In this document: positions 36,049 through 44,953 of the stretch, in pieces
How the letters are laid out: every line of letters starts with the position of its first letter
How positions within the stretch are numbered: position 1 is the stretch's first letter
Assembly (NCBI GenBank): GCA_003225175.1
Contig: QIBA01000059.1
Span: forward strand, 1 to 48,055
Length of the DNA stretch: 48,055 nucleotides
Reading direction: 5' to 3'
From: Acidobacteriota bacterium
Lineage (GTDB): Bacteria; Acidobacteriota; Terriglobia; Terriglobales; Acidobacteriaceae
Notes under the pieces: model-generated
The model's database searches: none
Told to the model about the DNA's origin: nothing
Seen by the model: only the letters and a program-made list of their open reading frames with translations
Program-made: the position numbers and the translations under genes

Positions 36049-37166
36049 TGGAGAAGACTCTGCAAGCCCGCAATGCAGTGCGCCGCATGAAGGAATATCA
36101 TCCGCCGCTCAGTGGGCGAAACGGTCTTCGGCTCGATTTCAACGAGAACACTGATGCTCCCTCTCCACGTGTTATGGAAGTTTTGAAACACATTGCCTGC
36201 GGCGAGCTCACGAAGTATCCGGAACGCGCTCCATCAGAAGGCCGGATGGCTGAGTTTCTTCGACTCAAACCCGACCAGGCGCTGCTCACGAATGGTGTAG
36301 ACGAGGCAATTCACTTACTATGCGAAACGTTTCTTGAGCCGGGCGATGAGGTACTGATCGTAGTGCCCACGTTCTCGATGTACGAGATTTACGCACAGAG
36401 CACAGGCGCAAGAGTAATCACGGTACAGGCGAACCCGGAGCGGGGATTTCGGTTTCCGATTGAGGTTCTCTTGAGTTCTATTACCGGAAAGACACGCATG
36501 ATTGCGCTCGCGAGTCCCAACAACCCCACGGGGGCGGTTGTCGCACGGGCGGATTTGCTGCGGATTGCGGATGCAGCTCCGGCAGCCGCGGTGCTGGTCG
36601 ACGAAGCTTATTACGACTTTTGGGGACAGACTGTGATTGATGCCGTCACGCGCTTTCCCAACCTCTTCGTAACGAGAACATTTTCGAAGGCGTATGGCCT
36701 GGCTGGTTTGCGCATAGGCGTACTCGCGGGCAACAGCATTCAGATGCCGATGGTTCGCAAGGTCGCGTCGCCCTATAACGTGAATGGAATCGCTCTTGCG
36801 TGCCTGCCGCACGCAATTGCCGACCGAGACTTCCTTGCGGACTATATTCAGCAGGTCCTGCAGGGGCGCGCGCGCCTGATGATTCAGCTTACGTGCCAGG
36901 GAGTTCCATATTGGATCAGCCAAGCGAACTTTGTGCTGGCGAAAATAGGCCCGCTACATCGGGAATTTGTTGCCGAGATGCGGAAGCGCGGCATCCTCGT
37001 GCGAGACCGCAGTAGCGATCCCGGCTGCAACGGCTGCGTCCGCATGACGGTAGGCACAACTGAGCATACGGAACGCCTGTTGATAGTTCTGCCTGAGGTA
37101 CTGAATACGATCGGCTGGATGGCAACGCAACAGGTTTCGGCTAGTCCTATTATGGGAAGCGTGTAA
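36048..37166 (+). CDS. hisC: Histidinol-phosphate aminotransferase
   Basis: The 372-residue fold-type I PLP enzyme transfers the amino group of glutamate to imidazole-acetol phosphate. Visible are [23 protein letters not shown] (substrate pocket Asn), VDEAYYDF (PLP-binding Asp and Tyr) and [14 protein letters not shown] with the PLP lysine K214. I use the ATG at 36048, overlapping the hisD stop; the GTG one codon earlier is an alternative. The stop TAA overlaps the hisB ATG. Confidence 0.96.
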   Translation: MEKTLQARNAVRRMKEYHPPLSGRNGLRLDFNENTDAPSPRVMEVLKHIACGELTKYPERAPSEGRMAEFLRLKPDQALLTNGVDEAIHLLCETFLEPGDEVLIVVPTFSMYEIYAQSTGARVITVQANPERGFRFPIEVLLSSITGKTRMIALASPNNPTGAVVARADLLRIADAAPAAAVLVDEAYYDFWGQTVIDAVTRFPNLFVTRTFSKAYGLAGLRIGVLAGNSIQMPMVRKVASPYNVNGIALACLPHAIADRDFLADYIQQVLQGRARLMIQLTCQGVPYWISQANFVLAKIGPLHREFVAEMRKRGILVRDRSSDPGCNGCVRMTVGTTEHTERLLIVLPEVLNTIGWMATQQVSASPIMGSV

Positions 37167-37753
37167 TGAGGACCGCCAAGCTAAAGCGCAAGACGACGGA
37201 AACGCAGATCGGTCTTTCCCTAAACATCGATGGTCGCGGCAAGTACGAAGTCGCAACCGGCATCCGTTTCTTCGACCATATGCTGGAGCTGTTCGCGCGA
37301 CATGGAGCTTTTGATCTGCAGTTGCGTTGCAATGGCGACCTGGATGTCGACCAACATCACAGCGTTGAGGACGTGGGGATCGCGCTGGGCGAAGCTTTCG
37401 ACAAAGCGCTTGGCAATCGCAAAGGAATTCTGCGCGCCGGTTATTTTCTGATGACGATGGATGAAACTTTGGGAATGGCCGCGGTCGATCTGAGCGGTCG
37501 AGCGGTGGCAGTCGTGGATGCGAAGGTTCGTACGAGACTGGTAGGTGATTTTCAATCAGAGCTGGCGCATGACTTCTTCGAAGGCTTCGCGCGCGGTGCG
37601 CGGGCCAGCGTTCATGTAAAGACGCTGTATGGCCGCTCGAATCATCACAAGCTGGAAGCGTTGTTCAAAGCATTCGCTCGCGCGCTGCGTTTTGCCTGCT
37701 CGCGCGACAGGCGCCTGGCGAAGATGTTGCCCAGTACAAAGGGGCTGTTGTGA
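37166..37753 (+). CDS. hisB: Imidazoleglycerol-phosphate dehydratase
   Basis: The 195-residue manganese enzyme makes imidazole-acetol phosphate. The metal-binding repeats are visible: [20 protein letters not shown] and [19 protein letters not shown] in the first half, and [13 protein letters not shown] and [20 protein letters not shown] in the second. It lacks an N-terminal phosphatase domain, so histidinol phosphatase must be encoded elsewhere. TGA overlaps the GTG of hisH by 4 nt. Confidence 0.97.
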   Translation: MRTAKLKRKTTETQIGLSLNIDGRGKYEVATGIRFFDHMLELFARHGAFDLQLRCNGDLDVDQHHSVEDVGIALGEAFDKALGNRKGILRAGYFLMTMDETLGMAAVDLSGRAVAVVDAKVRTRLVGDFQSELAHDFFEGFARGARASVHVKTLYGRSNHHKLEALFKAFARALRFACSRDRRLAKMLPSTKGLL

Positions 37754-38343
37754 TCGCCATCATCGATTACAAAGCGGGCAATCTGGCATCGGTGAAGAAA
37801 GCTCTAGATCATCTCCAGGTTGAGGCTGTCGTGACTGACGATCCCAGGCTCGCGAGCCGCGCGGATAAAGTCATCCTTCCCGGCGTTGGACATTTCGCCG
37901 CGACAAAGGAATTGAGTCGTACTGGTTTATGCGAGGCCATCCGGGAGAGAATCGCTGCCGAAAAGCCATTTCTCGGAATTTGTGTCGGAATGCAATGGAT
38001 GCTAGCGGGCAGCAGCGAAGCTCCAGATGTTTCTGGATTGGGAGCTATCCGGGCAAACTGTGAGCGCTTTCAATCAAACGATCTGAAGGTGCCGCATGTC
38101 GGGTGGAACCAAATCGCAAAGGTGCGCGACTCCAGGCTCCTCGCTGGTATCGATTCGGGATCATTCGTTTATTACTCCCACTCTTACTATGTCCCGATGA
38201 ACGCTGAGACTGTGGCAACCTCGGAGTATTGCGGAACTTACTCCGCTGCATTAGAAAACGATCATCTGTTCGGAGTGCAGTTCCATCCTGAAAAATCGGG
38301 GCAGGTGGGGCTACGCGTACTCAAGAACTTCTGCGATCTCTGA
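37750..38343 (+). CDS. hisH: Imidazole glycerol phosphate synthase, glutaminase subunit
   Basis: The 197-residue class I glutamine amidotransferase supplies ammonia through a tunnel to HisF. The nucleophile is Cys78 in GICVGMQ, and the His/Glu pair is in [11 protein letters not shown]. The N-terminus ([18 protein letters not shown]) is typical. The start is a GTG inside the end of hisB. Its partner hisF is next, 22 nt downstream. Confidence 0.97.
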   Translation: MIAIIDYKAGNLASVKKALDHLQVEAVVTDDPRLASRADKVILPGVGHFAATKELSRTGLCEAIRERIAAEKPFLGICVGMQWMLAGSSEAPDVSGLGAIRANCERFQSNDLKVPHVGWNQIAKVRDSRLLAGIDSGSFVYYSHSYYVPMNAETVATSEYCGTYSAALENDHLFGVQFHPEKSGQVGLRVLKNFCDL

Positions 38344-38365
38344 GGGGCTTAGTCTTTCTCCAGAA

Positions 38366-39133
38366 ATGCTGACTAAACGAATCATTGCGTGTCTGGACGT
38401 CGATGCCGGACGGGTCGTGAAGGGAACTAAATTCCTGAACCTGCGCGACGCCGGAGATCCTGCCGAACTCGCCCGAGCGCATGCCGAATCGGGAGCGGAC
38501 GAGATCGTTCTGCTCGACATTTCCGCCACGCATCAGAATCGTGGAACGCTTATCGACGCAGTCAAACGAGCGGCGAGTGAGCTGTTTATTCCCTTTACGG
38601 TTGGTGGGGGGATTCGTACGCTCGAGGACGCCGCAGCGATGTTCGACGCTGGCGCTGACAAGATCAGTATTAATTCCGCCGCAGTACGCGATCCAAGGCT
38701 CATCGAGCGAATTGCCTCCCGTTTTGGGTCGCAAGCCGTCGTGGTTGCAATCGATGCACAAAGAAATGGCGATGGTGAGAACTATAACGTGCTAGTCGCC
38801 GGAGGTCGCACCCCTACGGGACGCAAAGCTGTGGAGTGGGCGGTGGAAGCTGAGCGCCACGGCGCCGGAGAGATTCTGCTCACCTCCATGGATCGGGACG
38901 GTACTGGCGCCGGCTTTGACTGTTGCCTTACATCGGCGGTGAGTTCCTCAGTTGCCATCCCTGTGATTGCCTCCGGCGGCGCCGGCAGCAGCGATCATTT
39001 CGTTGAAGTCTTCGCTGCAGGCCGGGCGGATGCAGCTCTCGCTGCTTCTGTCTTCCATTTTGGAGTGCAGGACATTCGCGAGCTAAAAGTCATTTTGCGA
39101 TCGAAGAACATTCCGGTGAGGCCGCCGTGCTGA
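38366..39133 (+). CDS. hisF: Imidazole glycerol phosphate synthase, cyclase subunit
   Basis: The 255-residue TIM barrel joins PRFAR and ammonia to give imidazole glycerol phosphate and AICAR. The first catalytic Asp is D11 in [16 protein letters not shown]; the second is in VVVAIDAQ. Phosphate-binding loops [11 protein letters not shown] and [12 protein letters not shown] are intact, and [13 protein letters not shown] is typical. It overlaps hisA by 7 nt. Confidence 0.97.
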   Translation: MLTKRIIACLDVDAGRVVKGTKFLNLRDAGDPAELARAHAESGADEIVLLDISATHQNRGTLIDAVKRAASELFIPFTVGGGIRTLEDAAAMFDAGADKISINSAAVRDPRLIERIASRFGSQAVVVAIDAQRNGDGENYNVLVAGGRTPTGRKAVEWAVEAERHGAGEILLTSMDRDGTGAGFDCCLTSAVSSSVAIPVIASGGAGSSDHFVEVFAAGRADAALAASVFHFGVQDIRELKVILRSKNIPVRPPC

Positions 39134-39801
39134 TTCCTTCCATCGACCTGATGGGCGGCAAGATCGTGCAGCTGGTGCAGGGCGAACGCAAGGCACTCGA
39201 GTTCGCCAACTTCGCTGAGTGGATGGATCGTTTCAGGAAATTTGCCATCGTTCAACTCATTGATCTCGATGCCGCCATGGGAGTTGGCAGTAATCAGGAG
39301 CTAGTGAAGGAATTCTGCGCTGAACTTCCTTGTCAGGTTGGTGGTGGCTTACGCACCGAAGGGAAAGCTCGTGCTGCGCTCGCGAACGGAGCACGGAAGG
39401 TGATCATCGGCTCGTCGCTGTTCGGAGAGGGCGGTGTGAATCTCAACTTTGCGAGAGCTCTTGCTCGGGAACTTGGATCGGAGCGACTGATCTTTGCAGT
39501 CGATTCGCGAGACGGGTTCGTTGCCGCAAAAGGATGGAAGCAGAGTACAGGATTGGGTCCCGCGGACGCCATGCGCGAACTCGATCCATTCTGCTCGGCG
39601 TTTCTCTACACTCACATTGAAACAGAGGGTCTCATGCAGGGATTCCCTTTTGAAATCCTTGCAGATTTGCGTCCAGCAACAAGCAGGAAGCTGATCGTCG
39701 CTGGCGGCATTGCGACACAAACCGAGATCGACCAGCTGGATGCGATGGGCATAGATGCCGTGGTTGGAATGGCCATCTACACCGGAATTCTTACTGTGTG
39801 A
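39127..39801 (+). CDS. hisA: ProFAR isomerase, divergent HisA
   Basis: The 224-residue TIM barrel should isomerise ProFAR to PRFAR. It has the N-terminal Asp ([17 protein letters not shown]), [17 protein letters not shown] and [15 protein letters not shown] phosphate loops. It is about 20 residues shorter than E. coli HisA, and the usual TDISRDGTLxG segment is replaced by [11 protein letters not shown], a divergence reminiscent of eukaryotic-type enzymes. Position as the last his gene, overlapping hisF, supports the assignment. The start is GTG. Confidence 0.88.
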   Translation: MLIPSIDLMGGKIVQLVQGERKALEFANFAEWMDRFRKFAIVQLIDLDAAMGVGSNQELVKEFCAELPCQVGGGLRTEGKARAALANGARKVIIGSSLFGEGGVNLNFARALARELGSERLIFAVDSRDGFVAAKGWKQSTGLGPADAMRELDPFCSAFLYTHIETEGLMQGFPFEILADLRPATSRKLIVAGGIATQTEIDQLDAMGIDAVVGMAIYTGILTV

Positions 39802-39868
39802 CCCGCTCCGGATAAGGCCACAAAGGTCCTGCTTGCTGCCATCTTACTAATGACAGTAAGGAGGAAAG

Positions 39869-40189
39869 ATGGTGGGAAAAGAGCAGCAGGCTGAATCGAG
39901 AGAGCGTCAGAAGGAAAGTAAAGGAAGTGAGAAATACGGATCGGGTCCAGGGAGCAGTGGACCAGGAAACGTACGCGTTCAAAGTCACACTCCGGAGAAC
40001 CGAACTGGTGAAATCAATCCGTCAGCCCCGACGGATGCTACTGAAGGTCCCAGCACGAACTTAGTAGGAGATCAGGCCAGCCACGGTACCGGTCTCGGCG
40101 GCACCCGAGGAGAACCAGCCCGCGGCGAGACGAAGAGAAACGAAGGAACAATCAAGAAGCCTTCAGCAGAAAAGCACGAAGCAGCCTAA
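39869..40189 (+). CDS. Highly hydrophilic, probably disordered protein of unknown function
   Basis: The 106-residue product is rich in Glu, Lys, Gly, Ser, Arg and Thr, with almost no large hydrophobic residues (ESRERQKESKGSEKYGSGPG..., TGLGGTRGEPARGETKRNEG). It looks intrinsically disordered, similar in composition to stress-hydrophilin proteins, but I recognise no family. The start is strongly supported by AAGGAGG 5 nt before the ATG, the best ribosome binding site in the window. A CCCTGT-type repeat begins just after its stop. Confidence 0.6.
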   Translation: MVGKEQQAESRERQKESKGSEKYGSGPGSSGPGNVRVQSHTPENRTGEINPSAPTDATEGPSTNLVGDQASHGTGLGGTRGEPARGETKRNEGTIKKPSAEKHEAA

Positions 40190-40190
40190 A

Positions 40191-40310
40191 GATAGGGGAT
40201 GGGTTACAGGGAACAGGGGATAGCAAATTCCGCTTCGCTTTGAGTGTTCCCTGTCCCCTGGTTTTTAAATTCCGTTTTCCTGTTCCCTGTTCCCTGTTCC
40301 CTGTGCCCTG
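40191..40310. repeat. Paired CCCTGT-family arrays in inverted orientation
   Basis: The left arm (40191-40222) has GATAGGGGAT, GGGTTACAGGG and AACAGGGGAT. The right part (40246-40260 and 40277-40310) has TTCCCTGTCCCCTG and four tandem copies of CCTGTTC/CCTGTGC. AACAGGG and TTCCCTGT are complementary. The arrays fill the gap before cdd. Confidence 0.85.
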
Positions 40311-40341
40311 CTTTTTCTGTAGTCTTGTTTCGCGAACCTTA

Positions 40342-40770
40342 ATGAGCAAAGCAAGACAGGAACTCACCTCAAATCAACAAGACGAACTAGTCAGCGCCGC
40401 CAAACGCGCCTATCAAAACGCTCACGCTCCTTATTCCAATTTTCGCGTCGGCGCTGCTGTACTGCTGGACGGTGGAGAAGTTTTCGCAGGCTGCAACGTG
40501 GAGAACGCTTCGTATGGACTTACCAACTGTGCGGAACGGACGGCGATCTTCTCGGCTGTATCGGAACTCGGTCCAAAGAGAGTAAAGATTCGTGCGATTG
40601 CGGTCGTAAACGATCGCAACGTTGCCTGCTCTCCGTGTGGAGCTTGTCGTCAGGTGATCAGCGAATTCGGTCCGGACGCCGACATCTTCTATATAGGGCC
40701 AAAAGGCATCCAGCGCAGCTCGATGCGTGAGCTGCTGCCGAATTGTTTTAGCTCGGAATCGTTGACTTAA
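40342..40770 (+). CDS. cdd: Cytidine deaminase
   Basis: The 142-residue tetrameric zinc enzyme deaminates cytidine and deoxycytidine to uridine forms. The zinc site is C63-A-E65 in TNCAERTA with C99 and C102 in SPCGACRQ. PYSNFRVGAAV is the substrate-binding start and CNVENASYGL the ribose contact. I chose the ATG at 40342; the open frame to 40240 only translates the CCCTGT repeat. It is the first gene of a nucleoside-salvage cluster. Confidence 0.97.
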   Translation: MSKARQELTSNQQDELVSAAKRAYQNAHAPYSNFRVGAAVLLDGGEVFAGCNVENASYGLTNCAERTAIFSAVSELGPKRVKIRAIAVVNDRNVACSPCGACRQVISEFGPDADIFYIGPKGIQRSSMRELLPNCFSSESLT

Positions 40771-40828
40771 GCACAACTGTGATTTTGTGGGACAGACGCC
40801 CTCGCTTGTGTTGACTTTGAGCGGAGCT

Positions 40829-40847
40829 ACAGCCAGGGGGCGGCTGT
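40829..40847. repeat. Short palindromic repeat ACAGCC...GGCTGT
   Basis: ACAGCC (40829-40834) and GGCTGT (40842-40847) flank AGGGGGC. I recall similar hairpins as a common intergenic element in acidobacteria; only one copy is seen here. Confidence 0.4.
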
Positions 40848-40983
40848 GCCACGAGATTAATCGTTTCGCCAAGAAAACAACTTCAAACTGTTGAACACTC
40901 TATTCAGCGCCAGTTTGTTCCTGTAATCTTGCCTGTCACTTTCCACATTTATCTGGAGCTTCTGACGCCTCCGGGCGTATCGC

Positions 40984-42321
40984 ATGCGCATTGTCGACCT
41001 CATCCGCAAGAAGCGTGACGGGCACGAGCTCACGCGCGAAGAAATTCAGTTCACCGTTCGCAGCTACACCGAGGCGCAGTTTCCTGATTATCAAATGTCA
41101 GCCTGGCTCATGGCTGTATTGCTGCGCGGCATGACGGGGCAAGAGATCGCGGCGCTCACGGAAGCGATGGTGAATTCAGGCGTGACGCTGGACTGGTCTG
41201 ACCTGCCAGGGAAGAAAGTCGATAAACATTCCACCGGTGGCGTCGGCGACAAGACTTCCCTCATCCTCGCGCCCATCGTTGCTGCCGGCGGCCTGCTGGT
41301 ACCGATGATCAGCGGACGCGGCCTCGGGCACACTGGCGGCACGCTCGACAAGCTCGAGGCGATTCCCGGCTTCAACGTAAATCTCGCGCCTGACCGAATG
41401 CGCGAGGTGCTCTCCAGATGCGGAATGGTGCTGGTTGGGCAGACGGAAAAGATTGTCCCGGCTGACAAGAAGATGTATGCGCTGCGGGATGTGACGGGAA
41501 CGGTGGAGAGTCCGGCGCTGATCTGCGCGTCGATTATGAGCAAGAAGATCGCTGAGGGCATCAATGCGCTGGTGCTCGATGTGAAGACCGGCTCCGGCGC
41601 GTTCATGAAGAAAGAAGCCGATGCAGTACATCTGGCAGAGCTGATGGTTGAAACCGGAGTGCGCATCGGCAAGCGCGTGGTCGCGTTGATCACCGATATG
41701 GATCAGCCACTAGGGCGGTACGTTGGCAACGCGCTCGAAGTCGTCGAATGCATCGAGGTGCTCAAGGGTGGCGGACCCGCTGATCTCCGCGACCTCAGCG
41801 TTGAGCTTTCCGCGTGGATGTTCTATCTCGGCGACAAGACTGCTTCTCTGGACGAGGGCAGGAAGCTGGCTCAACAAAGCATCGCGAACGGCTCAGCATT
41901 TGAGAAGTTCTGCGAAGTCACGCAGCTTCAAGGAGGAAACGCGGATGCCTTGCGCGATCCGCGTGGGCTTCCAACCGCAAGAAATCGCCGGGAGATACGC
42001 AGTCAAAAGGCGGGTTATGTGCAGACGATTCAATGTGAACAGGTCGGAGTCGTGAGCCTTGTGCTCGGCGGCGGACGGGAGAAGAAGGAGGACAGCATCG
42101 ATCCCGCAGTGGGAATCGTCCTACATAAGAAAGTCGGAGACGCTATCGCCGAGAACGAGCCGATTTGCACGCTCCACTATAACTCCGATGCGCGTCTCGC
42201 CGAAGCCGAGTCACTCTTCCGATCCAGTTATGCAATTAGCGCATCCCGAACTTCGGCTCCCGCAAAACTGATTCGTCAAGTCATCGAAGGAAGCTCCAAA
42301 CCGGCTGCTCAAGGGTCATAG
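40984..42321 (+). CDS. deoA: Pyrimidine-nucleoside (thymidine) phosphorylase
   Basis: The 445-residue enzyme splits thymidine, and in the Pdp form also uridine, with phosphate. The signature block KVDKHSTGGVGDKTSLILAP binds phosphate. SGRGLGHTGGTLDKLEAIPG and DVKTGSGAFMK are typical of this glycosyltransferase family. An N-terminal all-helical lobe and a C-terminal alpha/beta lobe fill the usual length. DeoA and Pdp cannot be separated by eye. It follows cdd by 213 nt and precedes the transporter by 34 nt. Confidence 0.95.
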   Translation: MRIVDLIRKKRDGHELTREEIQFTVRSYTEAQFPDYQMSAWLMAVLLRGMTGQEIAALTEAMVNSGVTLDWSDLPGKKVDKHSTGGVGDKTSLILAPIVAAGGLLVPMISGRGLGHTGGTLDKLEAIPGFNVNLAPDRMREVLSRCGMVLVGQTEKIVPADKKMYALRDVTGTVESPALICASIMSKKIAEGINALVLDVKTGSGAFMKKEADAVHLAELMVETGVRIGKRVVALITDMDQPLGRYVGNALEVVECIEVLKGGGPADLRDLSVELSAWMFYLGDKTASLDEGRKLAQQSIANGSAFEKFCEVTQLQGGNADALRDPRGLPTARNRREIRSQKAGYVQTIQCEQVGVVSLVLGGGREKKEDSIDPAVGIVLHKKVGDAIAENEPICTLHYNSDARLAEAESLFRSSYAISASRTSAPAKLIRQVIEGSSKPAAQGS

Positions 42322-42355
42322 AGCTGTTCAATTCAGGGACAAGAGAAACGAGCGA

Positions 42356-43585
42356 ATGATTAGAGTCACGGGCTTGATTGGAATCGTCGGAATCGTGGGC
42401 CTGGCTTACTTATTCTCGACTGACCGCCGCGCAATTCGCCTGCGCACAATCCTGTGGGGACTTGGCCTGCAACTCATATTTGCCATCCTTGTTCTCCGCT
42501 GGACCTTTGGACAACGCATCATGGCCACCGCAGGTGGCGGCATTACGAAACTTCTGAGCTATTCGGCAGCGGGCGCGGAATTTGTCTTTGGGGCGCTCGG
42601 GAGACCCAGGCCTCCCACTGGATTCATCTTCGCCTTCCAGGTTCTGCCCACTATTATCTTTATCTCAGCGTTCTTTGCTCTGCTGTACTACCTCGGCATT
42701 ATGCAGCTCATCATCCGCTTCTTTGCCTGGCTGATGAAACGCACCATGCAGGTAAGCGGAGTGGAGTCGCTGGACGTAGCAGCTTCGATCTTCATGGGAC
42801 AGACCGAAGCTCCACTTACCATCCGTCCTTTCCTGCCCGAGTGCACGCGCTCGGAGCTGATGACGATTATGACCGCCGGAATGGCGCACGTTTCCGGCGG
42901 CATTATGGCGGCTTACATAGCGTTCGGCGTCGAGGCCAAGCATTTGCTCGCTGCGGTGATCATGACTGCTCCGGGGACAATCCTGATGGCGAAACTTCTT
43001 GTTCCCGAAACGGAAACGCCAAAGACGCAGGGCAAAGTGGAAATGTCAGAGCAGGACATGCACCGCGACGACAATATCCTTGCCGCTATCGCCCGTGGCA
43101 CCATCGATGGCGGACAACTTGCCTTCAATGTAGCGATCATGCTGATTTCGTTTCTTGCGTTGATCGCGCTGGTGAACGGGGTTTTCGGTGGCATTCACCG
43201 TTACGTGGGTATCTTCCCTATCAGCCTGGAGTCTCTGCTCGGGCACATCTTCGCTCCCGTGGCTTACGCGATTGGCATTCCCTGGAAAGATGCTGTGGGC
43301 GTCGGGAATCTGTTGGGAACCCGCATGGTGATCAACGAACTGGTTGCCTACCAGGCGCTCGGAGCTGCGAAGTCCCTGCTTGATCCGCGATCTGTGACGA
43401 TCGCGACCTTTGCGCTTTGCGGCTTCGCCAACTTCTCATCGATCGGAATTCAGATCGGAGGCATTGGCGCGTTGGCGCCCAATAAGCGCTCGGAGTTGGC
43501 CAAGCTTGGCTTTCGCGCAATGCTCGCGGGAACGATGGCGAATCTGATGTCGGCATCCATTGTGAGCCTTCTGGTGCAACATTGA
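42356..43585 (+). CDS. nupC: Concentrative nucleoside transporter (NupC/CNT family)
   Basis: The 409-residue inner-membrane protein has about ten helices. Visible CNT signatures are FIFAFQVLPTIIFISAFFALLYYLGIMQ, ASIFMGQTEAPLTIRP (nucleobase-binding GQTEAPL), AGMAHVSGGIMAAYI and CGFANFSSIGIQIGGIGALAP. It imports nucleosides with H+ or Na+. It lies between the two nucleoside phosphorylase genes, which agrees with salvage. No Shine-Dalgarno is evident at the ATG at 42356. Confidence 0.95.
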   Translation: MIRVTGLIGIVGIVGLAYLFSTDRRAIRLRTILWGLGLQLIFAILVLRWTFGQRIMATAGGGITKLLSYSAAGAEFVFGALGRPRPPTGFIFAFQVLPTIIFISAFFALLYYLGIMQLIIRFFAWLMKRTMQVSGVESLDVAASIFMGQTEAPLTIRPFLPECTRSELMTIMTAGMAHVSGGIMAAYIAFGVEAKHLLAAVIMTAPGTILMAKLLVPETETPKTQGKVEMSEQDMHRDDNILAAIARGTIDGGQLAFNVAIMLISFLALIALVNGVFGGIHRYVGIFPISLESLLGHIFAPVAYAIGIPWKDAVGVGNLLGTRMVINELVAYQALGAAKSLLDPRSVTIATFALCGFANFSSIGIQIGGIGALAPNKRSELAKLGFRAMLAGTMANLMSASIVSLLVQH

Positions 43586-43611
43586 TCGTCTTCAAGCGCA
43601 GAATCTGTCCA

Positions 43612-43691
43612 CCACGGAGACACAGAGACACCAAGGAGAGCTTGTGCTGATAGTTGCGATGAGCGTGTCTCCATCGTTTCGCCTCTCCGTG
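43612..43691. repeat. Inverted repeat of the CCACGGAGACAC family
   Basis: CACGGAGA (43613-43620) at the left end is complementary to TCTCCGTG (43684-43691) at the right, with inner GAGACAC/GTGTCTC pairing. The 12-mer CCACGGAGACAC also occurs at 940-951. It fills the gap between nupC and the purine nucleoside phosphorylase gene. Confidence 0.7.
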
Positions 43692-43714
43692 ACTTTGTAT
43701 GTCCGTTGCCAATT

Positions 43715-44554
43715 ATGAACTCTCAAGCGGCGGACCAATGGACGCTCGCCGGAGAGACGGCGGACTTCATTCTCAGGCAGACATCTTTGCGACCGCGCCT
43801 TGCTCTCGTCCTCGGTTCAGGATTAGGAGCGTTCGCTGACGATCTTGAGGAGCGCATCTCGCTTCCCTATTCCACAATCCCTCACTTTCCGGTTTCTAGC
43901 GCCGTTGGGCACGCAGGTAATTTGGTCGTAGGCGCAGTGGGAGCTGTCGCAGTGGCAGTCATGCAAGGCCGCGTGCACTACTATGAAGGCCATGCAATGT
44001 CGCGAGTCGCGTTCCCAATTCGGGTATTTTGCCGCATGGGAATCAAGGGCGTGCTGCTCACCAACGCTGCGGGCGGCATTGGCACGCAACTCAAGCCAGG
44101 ATGCCTGGCGGTGCTGAGCGACCACATCAACCTGCAAGGCACCAATGCTCTGATCGGGACCAACGAAGACCGCTTCGGCCCACGATTCCCGGATATGACC
44201 GAGGCCTACTCGAAACAATGGCGGAAGCTTGCACTGGCGGAAGGAAAGCGACTAGGGATTGATATCCACGAAGGTGTCTACGCCGCTGTACCTGGCCCAA
44301 GTTATGAAACGCCAGCTGAAATTGGATTTCTGCGAACCATCGGAGCGGACTTAGTCGGCATGTCAACGGTCGCTGAGGTTGTGGTCGCCCGCCATTGCGG
44401 CATGAAAGTGCTTGCGATTTCCGTGGTAACCAACATGGCTGCGGGGATTCTGGATCAGCCAATTAATCACGAGGAAGTACTGGAGATCGGCCAGCGCATC
44501 AAAGGACAGTTTTCTGCTCTTCTGAAGTCGCTGATTCCCAAGATGGAGCCCTGA
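43715..44554 (+). CDS. punA: Purine-nucleoside phosphorylase (trimeric, family 2)
   Basis: The 279-residue enzyme splits inosine and guanosine, or their deoxy forms, with phosphate. Signatures are LVLGSGLGAFAD, GRVHYYEGH, LLTNAAGGI, GVYAAVPGPSYETPAEIGFL and VGMSTVAEVVVARH, which mark the low-molecular-mass trimeric class. I use the ATG at 43715; a TTG nine nucleotides earlier is also in frame. It closes the cdd-deoA-nupC-punA salvage cluster. Confidence 0.95.
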   Translation: MNSQAADQWTLAGETADFILRQTSLRPRLALVLGSGLGAFADDLEERISLPYSTIPHFPVSSAVGHAGNLVVGAVGAVAVAVMQGRVHYYEGHAMSRVAFPIRVFCRMGIKGVLLTNAAGGIGTQLKPGCLAVLSDHINLQGTNALIGTNEDRFGPRFPDMTEAYSKQWRKLALAEGKRLGIDIHEGVYAAVPGPSYETPAEIGFLRTIGADLVGMSTVAEVVVARHCGMKVLAISVVTNMAAGILDQPINHEEVLEIGQRIKGQFSALLKSLIPKMEP

Positions 44555-44953
44555 AGGCCGCGTTTTTTCACGGTTAGCTCCGGGTGAACTCTTTCCATCC
44601 CAACCGCTGGCTGGGGCAACGACGCCCTGCGCAAGAACTGTTGCGAGCCAAAGCGGCAATTTCTTCGTCGATCCTGTGCAAGACTTTGCACATATTTGTA
44701 TGCCTTCCGATCGGGCGGCGCGCCAGTGACGTCCGGTACCTCTCCTCGCCGCCTTAAGAGATTCGCTGACAAGAGTTTAAGGGCCTTCATTGTCCCTTCA
44801 AATGCTGGGGCCAATGGCGGGGCAATTGCACGATATCTGGAGCCATGTGCCCGAATCAGTACTGGTGGCATTTGGTCGTGCAGCCAACGAAGGTTTGTCG
44901 AACGTCCGCAACCCTACAGATCCCCCCGAGTAGAAGATAGAGACCCAGTATTC
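44555..44953. other. Intergenic region before the Ig-like repeat gene
   Basis: About 400 nt in which no frame on either strand looks like protein. I see no clear terminator or promoter motif. Confidence 0.4.

Noticed and set aside
40191-40310. Possible CRISPR array in the CCCTGT repeats
   Set aside because: Units are 7-8 nt without unique spacers; this is a simple-sequence array.
40240-40341. N-terminal extension of cytidine deaminase
   Set aside because: It only translates the CCCTGT repeat (PVPCSLFPVPC pattern).
42454-43383. 309-codon plus-strand frame inside nupC
   Set aside because: The CNT transporter frame has clear family motifs; this frame is rich in Arg, His and Ser with no hydrophobic pattern.
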